Notes: generated from the sequence alone by a model not told the origin. Numbered from the stretch's first letter, positions 1 to 8,800 are shown. The stretch: DNA of 42,738 bases from Armatimonadota bacterium (GCA_025062195.1 JANXAS010000010.1:1-42738), one strand, 5' to 3'. Made by a program: numbers and translations.

Positions 1-45
1 GCAAGTAAAATGGTAACACTGCGCTTTGCACCAATTTAACGCCAC

Positions 46-116
46 TGTGCTTTCGCTTCGTGGCTAACTACGAACCTAACAAACAAAGTTTGTAGTAAAT
101 AGTAAAGAGTAATTTC
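46..116. repeat. Possible end fragment of the palindromic repeat family
   Basis: GTAGTAAATAGTAAAGAG ahead of position 116 resembles the outer arm of copies B and C (AAGTAAAGAGC). TGCTTTCGCTTCGTGGC near 49-65 resembles a segment of copy C read on the other strand (TGCTTTCGCTGCAAGGTGGC). The left part is weak or may lie outside the window, so this assignment is tentative. Confidence 0.3.
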
Positions 117-195
117 TTGAAATGGAATAAATATCAAAAACTTGTCTTCAAGTGAGCTGAGGCTTTGCTTGATAGCAGCCCTGCCTTGCGAGATT

Positions 196-1245
196 TTAAG
201 GTGATATTGGTGGAATCATCAATCCACACTTCTCATCAAGCCCAAACATCAAGTTCATGTTTTGAATGGCATTACTTGCAGCACCCTTTGCTAAGTTATC
301 AATTGCTGAGACAGCTATAGCGCATTTTGTTCGTTCGTCAATAAATATATTTACATCACAAAAGTTTGACCCAATTACCCCTTTTAACCTTGGCTCAACT
401 CCGATGGGCAAAACTCGCACAAATGGCTCATTCTTATATGCCTGCTTGTAAGCCTCATGTAACTCAGATGCAGATATATCCTCTTCAAGTAGCACATAAG
501 CCGTCGTTAATATGCCACGGCTAACCGGTAAAAGGTGTGGTGTGAAAGTGACTCTGATGTTCCTCCCAGCAATGTAGGATAGTTCTTGTTCAATCTCGGG
601 TGTGTGCCTGTGTGTTGCAATCCCATAGGGTTTGAAATCACCAAAAACTTCCGGGTAGTGATAATCAATGGTTGTTTTTGACCTGCCAGCACCAGATACG
701 CCGGATTTGCTGTCAATTACAATGTGCTCCGAGTGCAAAATCTTAAGCCTTAGCAAAGGCAACAATGCAAGTATGGCTGAAACTGGATAACAGCCGGGGT
801 TAGCAACAAGCTTTGCATCTCGTATCCGGTCACGATAAACTTCGGGCAAACCATAGACAGCCTCTTCAAGCAAGTGCGGTGCATTATGCCTTGTGCGATA
901 CCATGACTCAAAAGTAGCAACATCTTTGAGCCTGAAATCGGCGCTTAAGTCAATCACGCGCAAGTCCATATCAAGCAATTTTGCAGCTATGCTCATAGCA
1001 ACACCATGAGGGACTGCAAGGAAAGCAACATCCACATCTTTTGCCAACTTAATTTCATCCATTGGCATACACTTTAATTCGCCAAATTGACGCAAGTTTG
1101 GATGAACCTGTTCAAGTGGCAATTCTTCCTCTGATGTTAGCCGCATTAAGTGAACAAGCTCAACTTCGGGATGATGCATAAGAAAACGCACTAATTCGCC
1201 ACCGGTATATCCAGTAGCACCGACTATGCCGACTTTAACTGGCAT
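196..1245 (-). CDS. argC: N-acetyl-gamma-glutamyl-phosphate reductase
   Basis: Third step of arginine biosynthesis: NADPH-dependent reduction of N-acetylglutamyl phosphate to the semialdehyde, in the cytosol. The 349-aa protein has the usual family length. It opens with a Rossmann fold (GATGYTGGELVRFL near residue 9) and carries the active-site cysteine in NPGCYPVSA (about residue 150) and a conserved HRHTPEIEQE segment (about residue 215). The ATG is preceded by a strong AGGAGGG ribosome-binding site at a good distance. It is the last minus-strand gene in the window, separated from the wall hydrolase upstream by about 600 nt, so it probably has its own promoter. A 10-bp inverted repeat abuts its ribosome-binding site and may be regulatory. 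No other arg gene is in view. Confidence 0.97.
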   Translation of the reverse strand: MPVKVGIVGATGYTGGELVRFLMHHPEVELVHLMRLTSEEELPLEQVHPNLRQFGELKCMPMDEIKLAKDVDVAFLAVPHGVAMSIAAKLLDMDLRVIDLSADFRLKDVATFESWYRTRHNAPHLLEEAVYGLPEVYRDRIRDAKLVANPGCYPVSAILALLPLLRLKILHSEHIVIDSKSGVSGAGRSKTTIDYHYPEVFGDFKPYGIATHRHTPEIEQELSYIAGRNIRVTFTPHLLPVSRGILTTAYVLLEEDISASELHEAYKQAYKNEPFVRVLPIGVEPRLKGVIGSNFCDVNIFIDERTKCAIAVSAIDNLAKGAASNAIQNMNLMFGLDEKCGLMIPPISP

Positions 1246-1256
1246 TGTTTACCCTC

Positions 1257-1290
1257 CTGAGTCAAAGTTTTTTGATTATTTTTGACTCAG
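1257..1290 (-). promoter_or_regulatory. Inverted repeat abutting the argC ribosome-binding site
   Basis: Perfect 10-bp arms (CTGAGTCAAA at 1257-1266 and its complement at 1281-1290) flank a 14-nt A/T-rich loop. In the argC transcript the 3' arm runs directly into the GAGGG Shine-Dalgarno sequence. It has no U-tract, so it does not look like a terminator. It could be an operator or a translation-controlling hairpin. It is not an obvious match to the ArgR box I know. Confidence 0.45.
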
Positions 1291-1312
1291 CGACACCCCT
1301 GCCTTCACAATA

Positions 1313-1508
1313 TGATCTTTGTTAATACCTTTATCCAAACCATGTTATGGGCTTTATACCACAGTATCTTATGGGTATTTTGAGCTTTGTCTTAAGATGG
1401 CGGAAAAATTTTTGCCAAATAAATTCGGCTCTCATTAGTTTCGTCATCAACTGTTGGCTTAAGCCAATAGCATGTTAATTTCATACTAACAAGTTTTTGA
1501 ATAAAGCG
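1313..1508 (-). repeat. Palindromic repeat family, copy A (inverted, degenerate)
   Basis: The core 1340-1474 aligns along its length with the reverse complement of copy B (6714-6934). Shared blocks include the end motif CCATG.TAT.GGCTTTA, the central AAATAAATT.GGC.CTCAT, then GTTTCGTCATCAAC and GGCTTAAGCCAATAGCATG (1456-1474). The two ends of the core are themselves inverted repeats. The outer arms (GATCTTTG at 1314-1321 and TGAATAAAGCG at 1498-1508) are weaker than in copies B and C. Confidence 0.6.
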
Positions 1509-1842
1509 TGTTAATATTATTTTCAAAAGTGATAACAATTTTTAAAATTAAGGCAGCACCCAACCTACGTAGCGTCTCAGCTTTTCCTCAGCAGTCTTTT
1601 AAATTTCGTCGCCCACAAGAGGTAACGCTACGCTGCAAGAGTTCTTTCGCTTCGTGATTCAAGCGATATTCATGACCAGGATGTATATGTTGCTTTAATT
1701 TTTTGAATGTTACTTTGCTATAGTTTCATTCTATGCCATGAAATCTGCGATGTCCATGTTGCAAGATTGAAAACAGTCAAAATTAGCAGATATTCGACAA
1801 ATAGTGAATCTGAAGGAGAATACAAGAAATCCGATGTTTAAA

Positions 1843-3165
1843 TTACCTTAGCACGCAAAGGAGATTTTTAAAATAGCGCGGTTCGTAAAGAGAACTTATA
1901 GTAACCTTGCCATGTCTTCCAGAGGCATGGATAAATTTGCCGTCGCCAATGTAAATACCACAGTGGTTTGCTCTTACACCATTATTTGAGAAATAAACCC
2001 TATCACCCGGTTGAATTTGGCTCAAATTAATCGGGACACCATACCTCAGCTGCTCAGTTGCTGTTCTTGGAAGTTTAATCCCGAAAGTTCTATACACCTT
2101 TTGGACAAGTGCCGAGCAGTCAATTCCATTTATTGAATTGCCACCATACTTATATGGGACATTCAAGTAGCGCATTGCTTCATTAACGATGGCATATCCG
2201 AGGGAATTGTGAATTGAACTCATAAAGCGAGTTACGCCACCAAAAGAGGTATACTGCACATCCGTGAAACTCACCCTTCTATCGGTCAAAGTAACTGCAT
2301 TCTCTTGCATCCATCCAATAGCTCCATTAATCATAAGCACGCCTAACCATCCTGATTTCCTTCCAACCACCACAAGTTTTCTGCCGGGTTGGCATGTATA
2401 GTAGCGTGTTGAATTTTTACTTGGTGCCGAGTAAATTGCACTTCTAACCTTAACCACGCCAACAATGGCAAAATCTCGGCTGAATGTCTGCAAGTTTGAA
2501 ATTGGCGAAACTTTTCGGCTATAATGCGGCAAATTTTCCCTCGCAATATTGCTGATGTTAACTTCGTTAGTATTGGCGTTATTATTTACTTTTTTGCCAT
2601 CTATCTGCCTTAAATTTGAGTTACTTTGAGCTTTCCTATCAATGTTGCCTTCAACACCGATTATAATTGGAACAAGCACAGTCATACCCGATTTGAGATT
2701 CTCCTTCGCTACGATGTGTTTATTTGCATCACAGAGAATTTTTATAGGGACTTTGAAATTCTTCGCAATCATCTCAAGCGTCTCGCCATCTTTGGCTTCG
2801 TAGATCCAGAAGGCATTTACCTTTGTTTGATTTGAATGGTTCGTGCTACTGTCTTGACTTTCACCTTTTTTAGTTATAGCCATCTCACCACTATGAAGTG
2901 GCAACGGCACAATAAGTGTTTTTCCACTCGCAAGAGGCATATCCTCAGAAATACCAATACCCTTATTGGCAGCACAAAGTTGCTCAACTGTGATCCCATA
3001 TTGTGAGGCAATTGACTTTAAAGTCTCACCATGTTGAACAGTATGCAATTTGTATACCATGCCATTTGCCCACAAAAAATTGTGGGAAAAAATAGGAATA
3101 AAAATGAAAAAATGGGAAACGATTAATAATGTCCCCTTTCCACACCACCTTGCCACCACTGGCAT
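1843..3165 (-). CDS. Exported LysM / SH3 / NlpC-P60 peptidoglycan endopeptidase
   Basis: A secreted cell-wall hydrolase expected to cleave peptide stems of peptidoglycan. An N-terminal hydrophobic segment (about residues 10-28) looks like a signal peptide or anchor. Two LysM repeats follow (HTVQHGETLKSIASQYGIT and a second with DGETLEMIAKNFKVP), then a bacterial SH3-like region and a C-terminal NlpC/P60 domain. The catalytic Cys is in GIDCSALV, the His in NHCGIYIG, and a third polar residue in IHASGRHGKV. I place the start at 3165 because GAAGGTGAT lies just upstream; an in-frame ATG 24 nt further up lacks a good site. It lies only about 60 nt after rpsI and is likely read through from the ribosomal cluster. 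LysM plus P60 is common; the exact substrate is unknown. Confidence 0.88.
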   Translation of the reverse strand: MPVVARWCGKGTLLIVSHFFIFIPIFSHNFLWANGMVYKLHTVQHGETLKSIASQYGITVEQLCAANKGIGISEDMPLASGKTLIVPLPLHSGEMAITKKGESQDSSTNHSNQTKVNAFWIYEAKDGETLEMIAKNFKVPIKILCDANKHIVAKENLKSGMTVLVPIIIGVEGNIDRKAQSNSNLRQIDGKKVNNNANTNEVNISNIARENLPHYSRKVSPISNLQTFSRDFAIVGVVKVRSAIYSAPSKNSTRYYTCQPGRKLVVVGRKSGWLGVLMINGAIGWMQENAVTLTDRRVSFTDVQYTSFGGVTRFMSSIHNSLGYAIVNEAMRYLNVPYKYGGNSINGIDCSALVQKVYRTFGIKLPRTATEQLRYGVPINLSQIQPGDRVYFSNNGVRANHCGIYIGDGKFIHASGRHGKVTISSLYEPRYFKNLLCVLR

Positions 3166-3227
3166 AATGCCATCACCTTCTACATGCATCCTAAGGCATA
3201 GTTAACAATATCTTACCATACAAATTA

Positions 3228-3806
3228 TTAACGCTTACGGAATTGGAAGCCACGCCTTGCACGCTTCCTTCCATATTTTTTCCGTTCCTTAACTCTTGGA
3301 TCACGAGTTAAAAGACCTGCCTTACGCAATACAGGACGAAGAGATGGATCATATGCCACAAGTGCCCTGGCTATACCATGACGAAGCGCTTCAGCTTGCC
3401 CAGTTAAACCACCGCCTTTTGCTGTCGCTTTAACATCAAATAGTCCAAAAGTCTGTGTGACCATAAAAGGCTCAAGCACACGATGAACGAGCGAATATCT
3501 GCAAAGATAATCCGAAATTGGTCTATCATTAACATAAACATTACCATTCCCTTCCGGTATCAACCACACCCTCGCAATTGACTCTTTCCGTCTTCCAGTG
3601 GCATAGAAGCGCTGCGCCAAGGTTGATGCTTTAATCTCTCTCAGAACACTACCAGTTTCCTCTACAGAGGTTTTTATATCTTCCATGCCTGTTTGCTCCC
3701 TCAATGTCTCCACTTCGGAACTTTTAGAAACCTCATCACTTGAAACTGCTGTTTGGGTTGACTCATCATGCAGACCTTTGGTTTCCTCGTAGTTCTCTTC
3801 CAGCAT
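3228..3806 (-). CDS. rpsI: 30S ribosomal protein S9 with acidic N-terminal extension
   Basis: S9 contacts P-site tRNA with its C-terminal tail. The S9 core starts near residue 62 ([18 protein letters not shown]) and ends with the typical basic tail [17 protein letters not shown]. The protein is 192 aa against about 130 for the family: the first 60 or so residues are an extra Glu/Ser/Thr-rich segment of unknown role. Its ATG overlaps the rplM stop codon (TAATG), with GGAGG upstream, so the long form is translationally coupled to rplM and probably real. Confidence 0.95.
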   Translation of the reverse strand: MLEENYEETKGLHDESTQTAVSSDEVSKSSEVETLREQTGMEDIKTSVEETGSVLREIKASTLAQRFYATGRRKESIARVWLIPEGNGNVYVNDRPISDYLCRYSLVHRVLEPFMVTQTFGLFDVKATAKGGGLTGQAEALRHGIARALVAYDPSLRPVLRKAGLLTRDPRVKERKKYGRKRARRGFQFRKR

Positions 3807-4291
3807 TATTTATCGCCTCCCACTGCATCGTTGACTCGCATGGTTTTTTCAAGCTTGCGAATGTCAATTGGTATTGGTTGCTGCGCTTGATGTGGATGCA
3901 CCGGACCACGATAAACACGCAACTTCTTTATCATTTTCCTGCCAAGCCTGTTCTTGGGCAACATGCGCTCAACAGCGAGAATTATAGCCTGTTCAGGACG
4001 ATTTTGAAGCATCCATTTGTAGTTATATGCCCATAAGTTGCCAGGATAACCAGAATGCCGATAGTGAAATTTTTGAACAAGTTTTTCCCCAGTAAGAACA
4101 ACTTTCTCCGCATTGACTACAATAACATGGTCACCTACATCTATATTTGGTTGCCACTCTGGCTTATGCTTCCCAATCAGAAGGTATGCAACTGCACTCG
4201 CAAGCCTTCCAAGCCTCATATCAGTAGCATCAACAATATACCATTTCCTTTTAACTTGTTTGGGCTTAATATATGTCGTGCAATTCTTCAT
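3806..4291 (-). CDS. rplM: 50S ribosomal protein L13
   Basis: Early-assembly large-subunit protein. Family hallmarks are [16 protein letters not shown] near the start, [15 protein letters not shown] in the middle and [11 protein letters not shown] towards the C-terminus. I chose the ATG at 4291 because GGGGGAGG is spaced correctly for it; an in-frame ATG 6 nt upstream is almost on top of that site. It forms the usual pair with rpsI, with overlapping stop and start. About 180 nt separate it from truA, so a separate promoter is possible, though none is clear. Confidence 0.97.
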   Translation of the reverse strand: MKNCTTYIKPKQVKRKWYIVDATDMRLGRLASAVAYLLIGKHKPEWQPNIDVGDHVIVVNAEKVVLTGEKLVQKFHYRHSGYPGNLWAYNYKWMLQNRPEQAIILAVERMLPKNRLGRKMIKKLRVYRGPVHPHQAQQPIPIDIRKLEKTMRVNDAVGGDK

Positions 4292-4473
4292 GTTCATTCC
4301 TCCCCCGATTCAAGCACGTTCATACGACCACCGGCACTTTTGATTTTGAGCTATTTTCCAAAAATCTGGCAACTTTTGGGCAAACACCCGCCCACCAAAA
4401 TACCCTTGAAAACTGCCATTTATTCCACAAAGTTTATATAATTGATGTATGAAATTTAAATAGCCATCCTTGC

Positions 4474-5235
4474 CTAAAATTTAACCTTTACAAGGCATAA
4501 TCCTTTAGCAGGCGCAGTTGGACCTGCGGCTTTTCTATCTCTCGCTTCAAGTATATACTTGACATCTAAAGGCTTTATCCTTCCAAGCCCAACTTCCACA
4601 AGCGTTCCAACAATTATCCTTGCCATATGATAAAGGAAAGCATTTGCCTCAATTGTTATACTAACAAACCTTCCCCTTCTTGCGCACTTTATGCCAAATA
4701 TTTGTCTGACAGTGCTGCCAAGATTGCTCCCACTTGCATGAAATGACCTAAAATCATGTATTCCTATCAGATAATTTGCTGCTTCTTGCATAGCATCAAC
4801 ATTAAGGTAATTTGGTATGTGCCATGTATATTTTCTCATTAAAACAGACGGACATTTCCCATTGTCAATTAAATATCGGTAAACCCTACTTTTAGCTTTA
4901 TATCTTGGGTGAAAATCGCAACCAACCTCTCTTGCAATTTTGACCACCACATCGTCAGGTAAATGGCTATTTATTGCCGGAATAAATGAATTAATTGGCA
5001 TCCTACTGCTTGTGACAAACTTTACAACCTGATATACCGCATGGACTCCTCCATCAGTCCTGCCAGAGAATTGAAGTTTTACAGGGTGTTTTACAACCTT
5101 CTCAATTGCCCTTTCCAAAACATCCTGCACAGTGCGAGCATTAGCTTGTTTTTGAAAACCGCTAAAATTTGTCCCATCGTATTCAACTATTAGCATAATA
5201 TGCCTTTCTTTTCGGCTCTCATTAACCCCTCTCAT
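4474..5235 (-). CDS. truA: tRNA pseudouridine(38-40) synthase TruA
   Basis: Isomerises uridines 38-40 in the anticodon arm of tRNAs. The catalytic aspartate is in GRTDGGVHAVYQ (the family usually reads GRTDAGVHA), preceded by VEYDGTNFSGFQKQ near the N-terminus. Length (253 aa) is normal. The start is uncertain: ATG at 5235 has GGAG 3 nt before it and keeps the usual residues before the EYDG motif. A TTG at 5244 and an ATG at 5196 with AAAGG upstream are alternatives. It follows rplQ by 12 nt, the common rpoA-rplQ-truA order. Confidence 0.95.
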   Translation of the reverse strand: MRGVNESRKERHIMLIVEYDGTNFSGFQKQANARTVQDVLERAIEKVVKHPVKLQFSGRTDGGVHAVYQVVKFVTSSRMPINSFIPAINSHLPDDVVVKIAREVGCDFHPRYKAKSRVYRYLIDNGKCPSVLMRKYTWHIPNYLNVDAMQEAANYLIGIHDFRSFHASGSNLGSTVRQIFGIKCARRGRFVSITIEANAFLYHMARIIVGTLVEVGLGRIKPLDVKYILEARDRKAAGPTAPAKGLCLVKVKF

Positions 5236-5247
5236 TTTCTCCAAAAA

Positions 5248-5610
5248 TCATTCAACGAGCATTATAACTGCCATCTGAGCGCCGTCTCCTCTTCTTATAC
5301 CCGTCCTTATAATCCTTGTGTATCCTCCGTCTCTATCGCGATATCTTGGGGCAATTTCGTTAAATATTTTGCTGACAACCTTCCGTTGCAGCGGATTTGG
5401 TATCATTCTGCGAACAAGGCGACGGGAATGAATTGTGTCCTCCTTCGCAATCGTAATTAACTTTTCAGCTATACGGCGAACTTCCTTCGCTTTCTGCAAA
5501 GTTGTCTCTATGCGTTCATGTATGAAAAGGGAAGCAGTTAGGTTTTTCAATAATGCCATTCGTTGATCGGCAGGTCGCCCCAAACCTTTACGTTCTTTTC
5601 GGTGTCGCAT
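5248..5610 (-). CDS. rplQ: 50S ribosomal protein L17
   Basis: Lines the outside of the peptide exit tunnel. It begins with the family signature MRHRKERKGLGRPADQR and contains the conserved ERIETTLQKAKEVRRIAEKLI segment. At 120 aa it has normal bacterial length. The ATG at 5610 has AGGTGA 6 nt upstream; a GTG two codons earlier lies inside that site and is less likely. It sits between rpoA and truA in the standard alpha-operon order. Confidence 0.97.
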   Translation of the reverse strand: MRHRKERKGLGRPADQRMALLKNLTASLFIHERIETTLQKAKEVRRIAEKLITIAKEDTIHSRRLVRRMIPNPLQRKVVSKIFNEIAPRYRDRDGGYTRIIRTGIRRGDGAQMAVIMLVE

Positions 5611-5630
5611 AAGCACTCACCTATCAGCAG

Positions 5631-6596
5631 TTATTTCTCGCTTTCCTTTAATTTTAACCCAAAACTATCCAAAACCTTCACAACCTCCATTAAGGCTTGC
5701 CTCCTAAACCCCTTAATACTTAGAAGTTCCTCCTCGGTTTTGCTGACCAAATCTCCGAGTGTTCGTATACCACTTTGAATAAGGATATTTGTAACTCTTT
5801 TATCTAAACCAGTTGTCTCAATTAAACGATCAAGCAAAGCCTCGGTCGGAACTAACCCTCCCATACTTGAAACTGGCACAAACGGGCGAGGCAATCCGAG
5901 TCCGAAGAACAATCTAAAATGATCAACTAACAAACATGCAGCTTCAACAATTGCTTGGTCAATATTAATAGCTCCATTTGACCATACTTCAAGTATTAAA
6001 CGCTCATAATTGCTCGCTGTCCCGACCCTTGTTGGCTCAACTGCGAAATTAACCCGTTTTATTGGGGCAAATATAGCGTCAACCGGAATAAGACCTATCT
6101 CCAATTTGCTCCTATCAACTGCATCAGCTGGAGTATACCCTTTCCCAACCTCTATTACTAATTCCATTGATAACCTTGCCTTTTCATCAGTTAACTCTGC
6201 GATATGAAGTTCTGGGTTTACAACCTCATATCCTATTGGCATTCTGATATCAGCTCCAGTCACTTCTCCCCTACCACGAACTGCTACTGAAGCCTTTTGA
6301 GGTCTTGAAGTATCAGCTGTATCATTCACTTTTATAGCCAAATCTTTAATGTTGAGAATTATTTCAATTACATCTTCTTTCACGCCAGGTATAGTGGTAT
6401 ATTCGTGCAAAACTCCATCAATTTTTATGAAAGTTACTGCAGCACCGAGAATCTCGTTTAATAGAACTCGCCTTAATGCGTTACCCACAGTAGTGCCCAT
6501 TCCGGCATCTAATGGTGTTACCTCATAACGAGCATACTTTTCATCTCCAGTTAGCTTTCGTATTTTAGGCATTCTTTCAATTTGTTGGTTTATCAT
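5631..6596 (-). CDS. rpoA: RNA polymerase subunit alpha
   Basis: Assembly platform of RNA polymerase. The N-terminal domain has the conserved YEVTPLDAGMGTTVGNALRRVLL stretch in two parts: TPLDAGMGTTVGNALRR and the LLNEILGAAVTFIKIDGV that follows. The C-terminal domain (about residues 255-315) has the helix-hairpin-helix promoter- and activator-binding region around RTLGDLVSKTEEELLSIKGF. Length 321 aa is typical. I use the ATG at 6596, which has GGGGGAAG upstream, rather than an in-frame TTG 27 nt earlier that lies next to the predicted -10 box. About 480 nt separate it from rpsD, and it appears to have its own promoter. Confidence 0.98.
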   Translation of the reverse strand: MINQQIERMPKIRKLTGDEKYARYEVTPLDAGMGTTVGNALRRVLLNEILGAAVTFIKIDGVLHEYTTIPGVKEDVIEIILNIKDLAIKVNDTADTSRPQKASVAVRGRGEVTGADIRMPIGYEVVNPELHIAELTDEKARLSMELVIEVGKGYTPADAVDRSKLEIGLIPVDAIFAPIKRVNFAVEPTRVGTASNYERLILEVWSNGAINIDQAIVEAACLLVDHFRLFFGLGLPRPFVPVSSMGGLVPTEALLDRLIETTGLDKRVTNILIQSGIRTLGDLVSKTEEELLSIKGFRRQALMEVVKVLDSFGLKLKESEK

Positions 6597-6622
6597 CACA
6601 ACACTTCCCCCTTTACTTGCCA

Positions 6623-6651
6623 ATTATAGTATACAATCTAACTTGTTACAG
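6623..6651 (-). promoter_or_regulatory. Probable rpoA promoter
   Basis: On the minus strand a perfect TATAAT (6623-6628) lies 17 bp downstream of CTGTAA (6646-6651), a 3/6 match to TTGACA. Transcription would begin near 6616 and leave a leader of about 20 nt that contains the rpoA ribosome-binding site. It lies between repeat copy B and rpoA, so rpoA-rplQ-truA may be expressed partly independently of rpsD. Confidence 0.5.
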
Positions 6652-6713
6652 AACAGCCAAATTACTGGACAAAGAATCCCCCCATTTTTATGCATAAGCT
6701 CTTCAATGCAAAG

Positions 6714-6934
6714 TTAGCTCTTTACTACAAAGTTTTTTGGTGCTCTGCTACCCATGCCAATGGCTTTAGCCAGTGGTTGATGACAAACAAAATGAGCGCC
6801 CAATTTATTCAGCGATAATTTTCCACACCGTCTAAAGACGGCGCTCATGGGTTTCGTCAGGGACTATGGGCTAAAGCCAATAGCATGGTTGTAAAAAAGC
6901 ATTCACCAACAACATTTGAAGCAAAGAGCAATAA
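6714..6934 (+). repeat. Palindromic repeat family, copy B (rpsD/rpoA gap)
   Basis: Nested inverted repeats span about 220 bp. Outer arms: GCTCTTTAC (6717-6725) against GCAAAGAGC (6921-6929), with similarity continuing about 25 bp inward to GTTGGTG-like sequence. Middle arms: GGCTTTAGC (6762-6770) against GCTAAAGCC (6870-6878), with flanking CCATG ends. Inner arms: ATGAGCGCC (6792-6800) against GGCGCTCAT (6840-6848). Copy C shares the outer and middle arms; the inner arms differ in sequence but still pair. There is no coding capacity and no clear target-site duplication. It could be a MITE-like element or a conserved RNA hairpin. The rest of the 6624-7080 gap holds only the rpoA promoter candidate. 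Confidence 0.75.
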
Positions 6935-7080
6935 AGCTTTTGGCTACTCATTTATGGCAAAAGTTTAAACATAGGACAGCAAATTTAAGCGGAAAAAGAT
7001 GTTATTATTTCCCTCTAAAACTCTTACAAGTTTGGCATCAGATAATGGAACACTTATATTTTGCAGTAAAGTCATTCAAA

Positions 7081-7722
7081 TTAGCGCGAATAAAACTCCA
7101 CGATAAGTTGCTCATTAACTGGAACATCTATTTGATCCCTTGTCGGGAGCGCCAAGACTCTTCCTTCATAATTGTTTATGTCCCTTAATAGCCATGGCGG
7201 TATTGACCAACTTCCAGTCATCTCAATTGCCTCTTGAATCTCAGGAATATCCATACTTTTGTCCGTTATCTTTATAACATCCCCAACATCAACAATGTAG
7301 GAAGGAATATCAACTATTCTGCCATTCACAAGGACATGTCTATGCCTTACAAGTTGCCTTGCATGCCTCCTTGAAAGAGCAAATCCCAATCGGTATACAA
7401 CATTATCTAAACGCCTTTCAAGCAACTGAAGCAAATGTTCGCCCACAAGTCCCCTCGCTCTTTTTGCCTGTTTCTCTGCCATTTCAAAGAAGCGCTTGAA
7501 TTGATTCTCTGTCATATTGTAGATACGCTTTGCTTTTTGCTTTTCCCGCAACCTAAGCCCATAATCTGTAGGTTTCTTAACACGCTTTAGTTCGGGGTTA
7601 ATCCCCGGAGGATATGAGCGATTTTCAAGAGTGCACTTTGTCAGGCATTTATTTCCCTTTAGAAATAGTTTTACACCTTCACGGCGACAAAGCCTACATA
7701 CAGGTCCAATATATCTGCCCAT
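7081..7722 (-). CDS. rpsD: 30S ribosomal protein S4, zinc-binding form
   Basis: Primary 16S rRNA-binding protein that nucleates 30S assembly. It begins [16 protein letters not shown] and has four N-terminal cysteines (CRLC, then CLTKC) that form the zinc-binding version of S4. The S4 RNA-binding domain is at about residues 100-160 ([20 protein letters not shown]). At 213 aa it is of normal length. The start at 7722 has GGTGAT upstream; the longer reading would run into rpsK. It is followed by an unusually long gap containing repeat copy B. Confidence 0.97.
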   Translation of the reverse strand: MGRYIGPVCRLCRREGVKLFLKGNKCLTKCTLENRSYPPGINPELKRVKKPTDYGLRLREKQKAKRIYNMTENQFKRFFEMAEKQAKRARGLVGEHLLQLLERRLDNVVYRLGFALSRRHARQLVRHRHVLVNGRIVDIPSYIVDVGDVIKITDKSMDIPEIQEAIEMTGSWSIPPWLLRDINNYEGRVLALPTRDQIDVPVNEQLIVEFYSR

Positions 7723-7754
7723 TTTCTCATCACCATCGCCAATAGAAATTGAAT

Positions 7755-8141
7755 TTACACCCGCCTTCGTCCTGCAGGACGGCATCCATTGTGAGGAGTT
7801 GGCGTTATGTCTTTAACAAACTCAATCCTAAAGCCAAGGGATTCAAGCGCTCTAACTGCTGTTTCCCTTCCTGATCCCGGTCCCTTCACATATACTTGCA
7901 AACTCTTAACCCCAATGTCTAACGCTCTCTTGCCAGCAGCCTGTGCCGCCATCTGTGCTGCAAAAGGAGTCCCTTTTTTTGTCCCTTTAAATCCAACAGT
8001 TCCACTACTCGCCCAACATAATGTATTGCCTTCTAAATCTGTTATTGTAACAATGGTGTTGTTATAAGTTGACTGAATATGTGCAATTGCACTGGTGATT
8101 CCTCTGCGCTTTGGTCTTGAGCGTCCGCCCTTACGCGCCAT
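7755..8141 (-). CDS. rpsK: 30S ribosomal protein S11
   Basis: Platform protein near the E-site and the anti-Shine-Dalgarno end of 16S rRNA. It has the family's [20 protein letters not shown] segment near residue 22, [20 protein letters not shown] in the middle and the C-terminal [16 protein letters not shown] end. 128 aa, normal. AGAGGTGAT precedes the ATG. It lies 32 nt before rpsD, but is separated from rpsM by the palindromic element copy C. Confidence 0.98.
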   Translation of the reverse strand: MARKGGRSRPKRRGITSAIAHIQSTYNNTIVTITDLEGNTLCWASSGTVGFKGTKKGTPFAAQMAAQAAGKRALDIGVKSLQVYVKGPGSGRETAVRALESLGFRIEFVKDITPTPHNGCRPAGRRRV

Positions 8142-8164
8142 TTAGCATCACCTCTAAAAGAATT

Positions 8165-8402
8165 TTTCGCTCTTTACTTCAAAATATGTTGATGGTTGCC
8201 TTTGTAAAACTGCGCTATAGGCTTTAGCACCGACAAATTTTGGGCTCTCTAAAGCGTGCGCCTTTCAATACACCGAATTTCAGCAGCTATAGAGAGCCAC
8301 CTTGCAGCGAAAGCATCTGTTGCTAAAGTCAGATATGGCAAAACACCAACAAACTTTAGTATAGAATATTTCCACCAACAATGATTGCAGTAAAGAGCGA
8401 AA
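8165..8402 (+). repeat. Palindromic repeat family, copy C (rpsM/rpsK gap)
   Basis: Fills the whole rpsM-rpsK spacer. The outer arms GCTCTTTAC (8169-8177) and GTAAAGAGC (8390-8398) are perfect complements, with imperfect pairing continuing inward to GTTGATGG against CCACCAAC. Middle arms: GGCTTTAGC (8220-8228) against GCTAAAGTC (8322-8330). Inner arms: GGCTCTCTA (8243-8251) against TAGAGAGCC (8290-8298). The three-stem layout and the outer and middle arm sequences match copy B. The element ends about 24 nt before rpsK and 6 nt after the rpsM stop, so it would be transcribed within the alpha operon mRNA. Confidence 0.75.
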
Positions 8403-8407
8403 TGGCG

Positions 8408-8785
8408 CTATCTCCTTCTGCCCTTCTTTGCACCGACTGTCTTACGAGGACCTTTACGAGTGCGCGCGTTTGTGCGCGTTCTTTGACCTCTAACAGGCAA
8501 GCCTCTAAGATGCCTTATCCCACGGTAACACCGTATATCTATCAAACGCTTTATATCTTCCGCAACTTTTCTCCTAAGATCGCCCTCAACTGTCAAATTG
8601 CGGTCAATGTAATCTCTTATCCGTGCAAGTTCCTCGTCGGTAAGTTCTTTAACACGCTTGTCGGGCGAAATTCCAGTTTCCGTTAGTATCTTTTGGCTTG
8701 TTGACCTACCGATTCCATATATGTATGTTAATGCAATTTCTACACGCTTATTATCAGGAATCTCAACACCAGCTACACGAGCCAT
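8408..8785 (-). CDS. rpsM: 30S ribosomal protein S13
   Basis: Head protein bridging to the 50S subunit and contacting P-site tRNA. It begins [21 protein letters not shown]-type sequence with the [12 protein letters not shown] helix-turn motif, and ends in the basic tail containing [19 protein letters not shown]. 125 aa, typical length. AAGGAGGG precedes the ATG. It directly follows rpmJ. Confidence 0.98.
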   Translation of the reverse strand: MARVAGVEIPDNKRVEIALTYIYGIGRSTSQKILTETGISPDKRVKELTDEELARIRDYIDRNLTVEGDLRRKVAEDIKRLIDIRCYRGIRHLRGLPVRGQRTRTNARTRKGPRKTVGAKKGRRR

Positions 8786-8800
8786 TAATATTCCCTCCTT

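Larger units (their letters stand above)
1246..1842. other. 597-nt intergenic region between the wall hydrolase and argC
   Basis: I see no credible coding sequence here. The argC-proximal end has the inverted repeat at 1257-1290, and the middle has a degenerate copy of the palindromic repeat family (about 1313-1508). Around 1568-1648 there is a small inverted repeat (GTAGCGT against ACGCTAC), followed by a TTTCGCTTCGTG stretch that also occurs near position 50. No convincing promoter or terminator was recognised. Confidence 0.5.
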
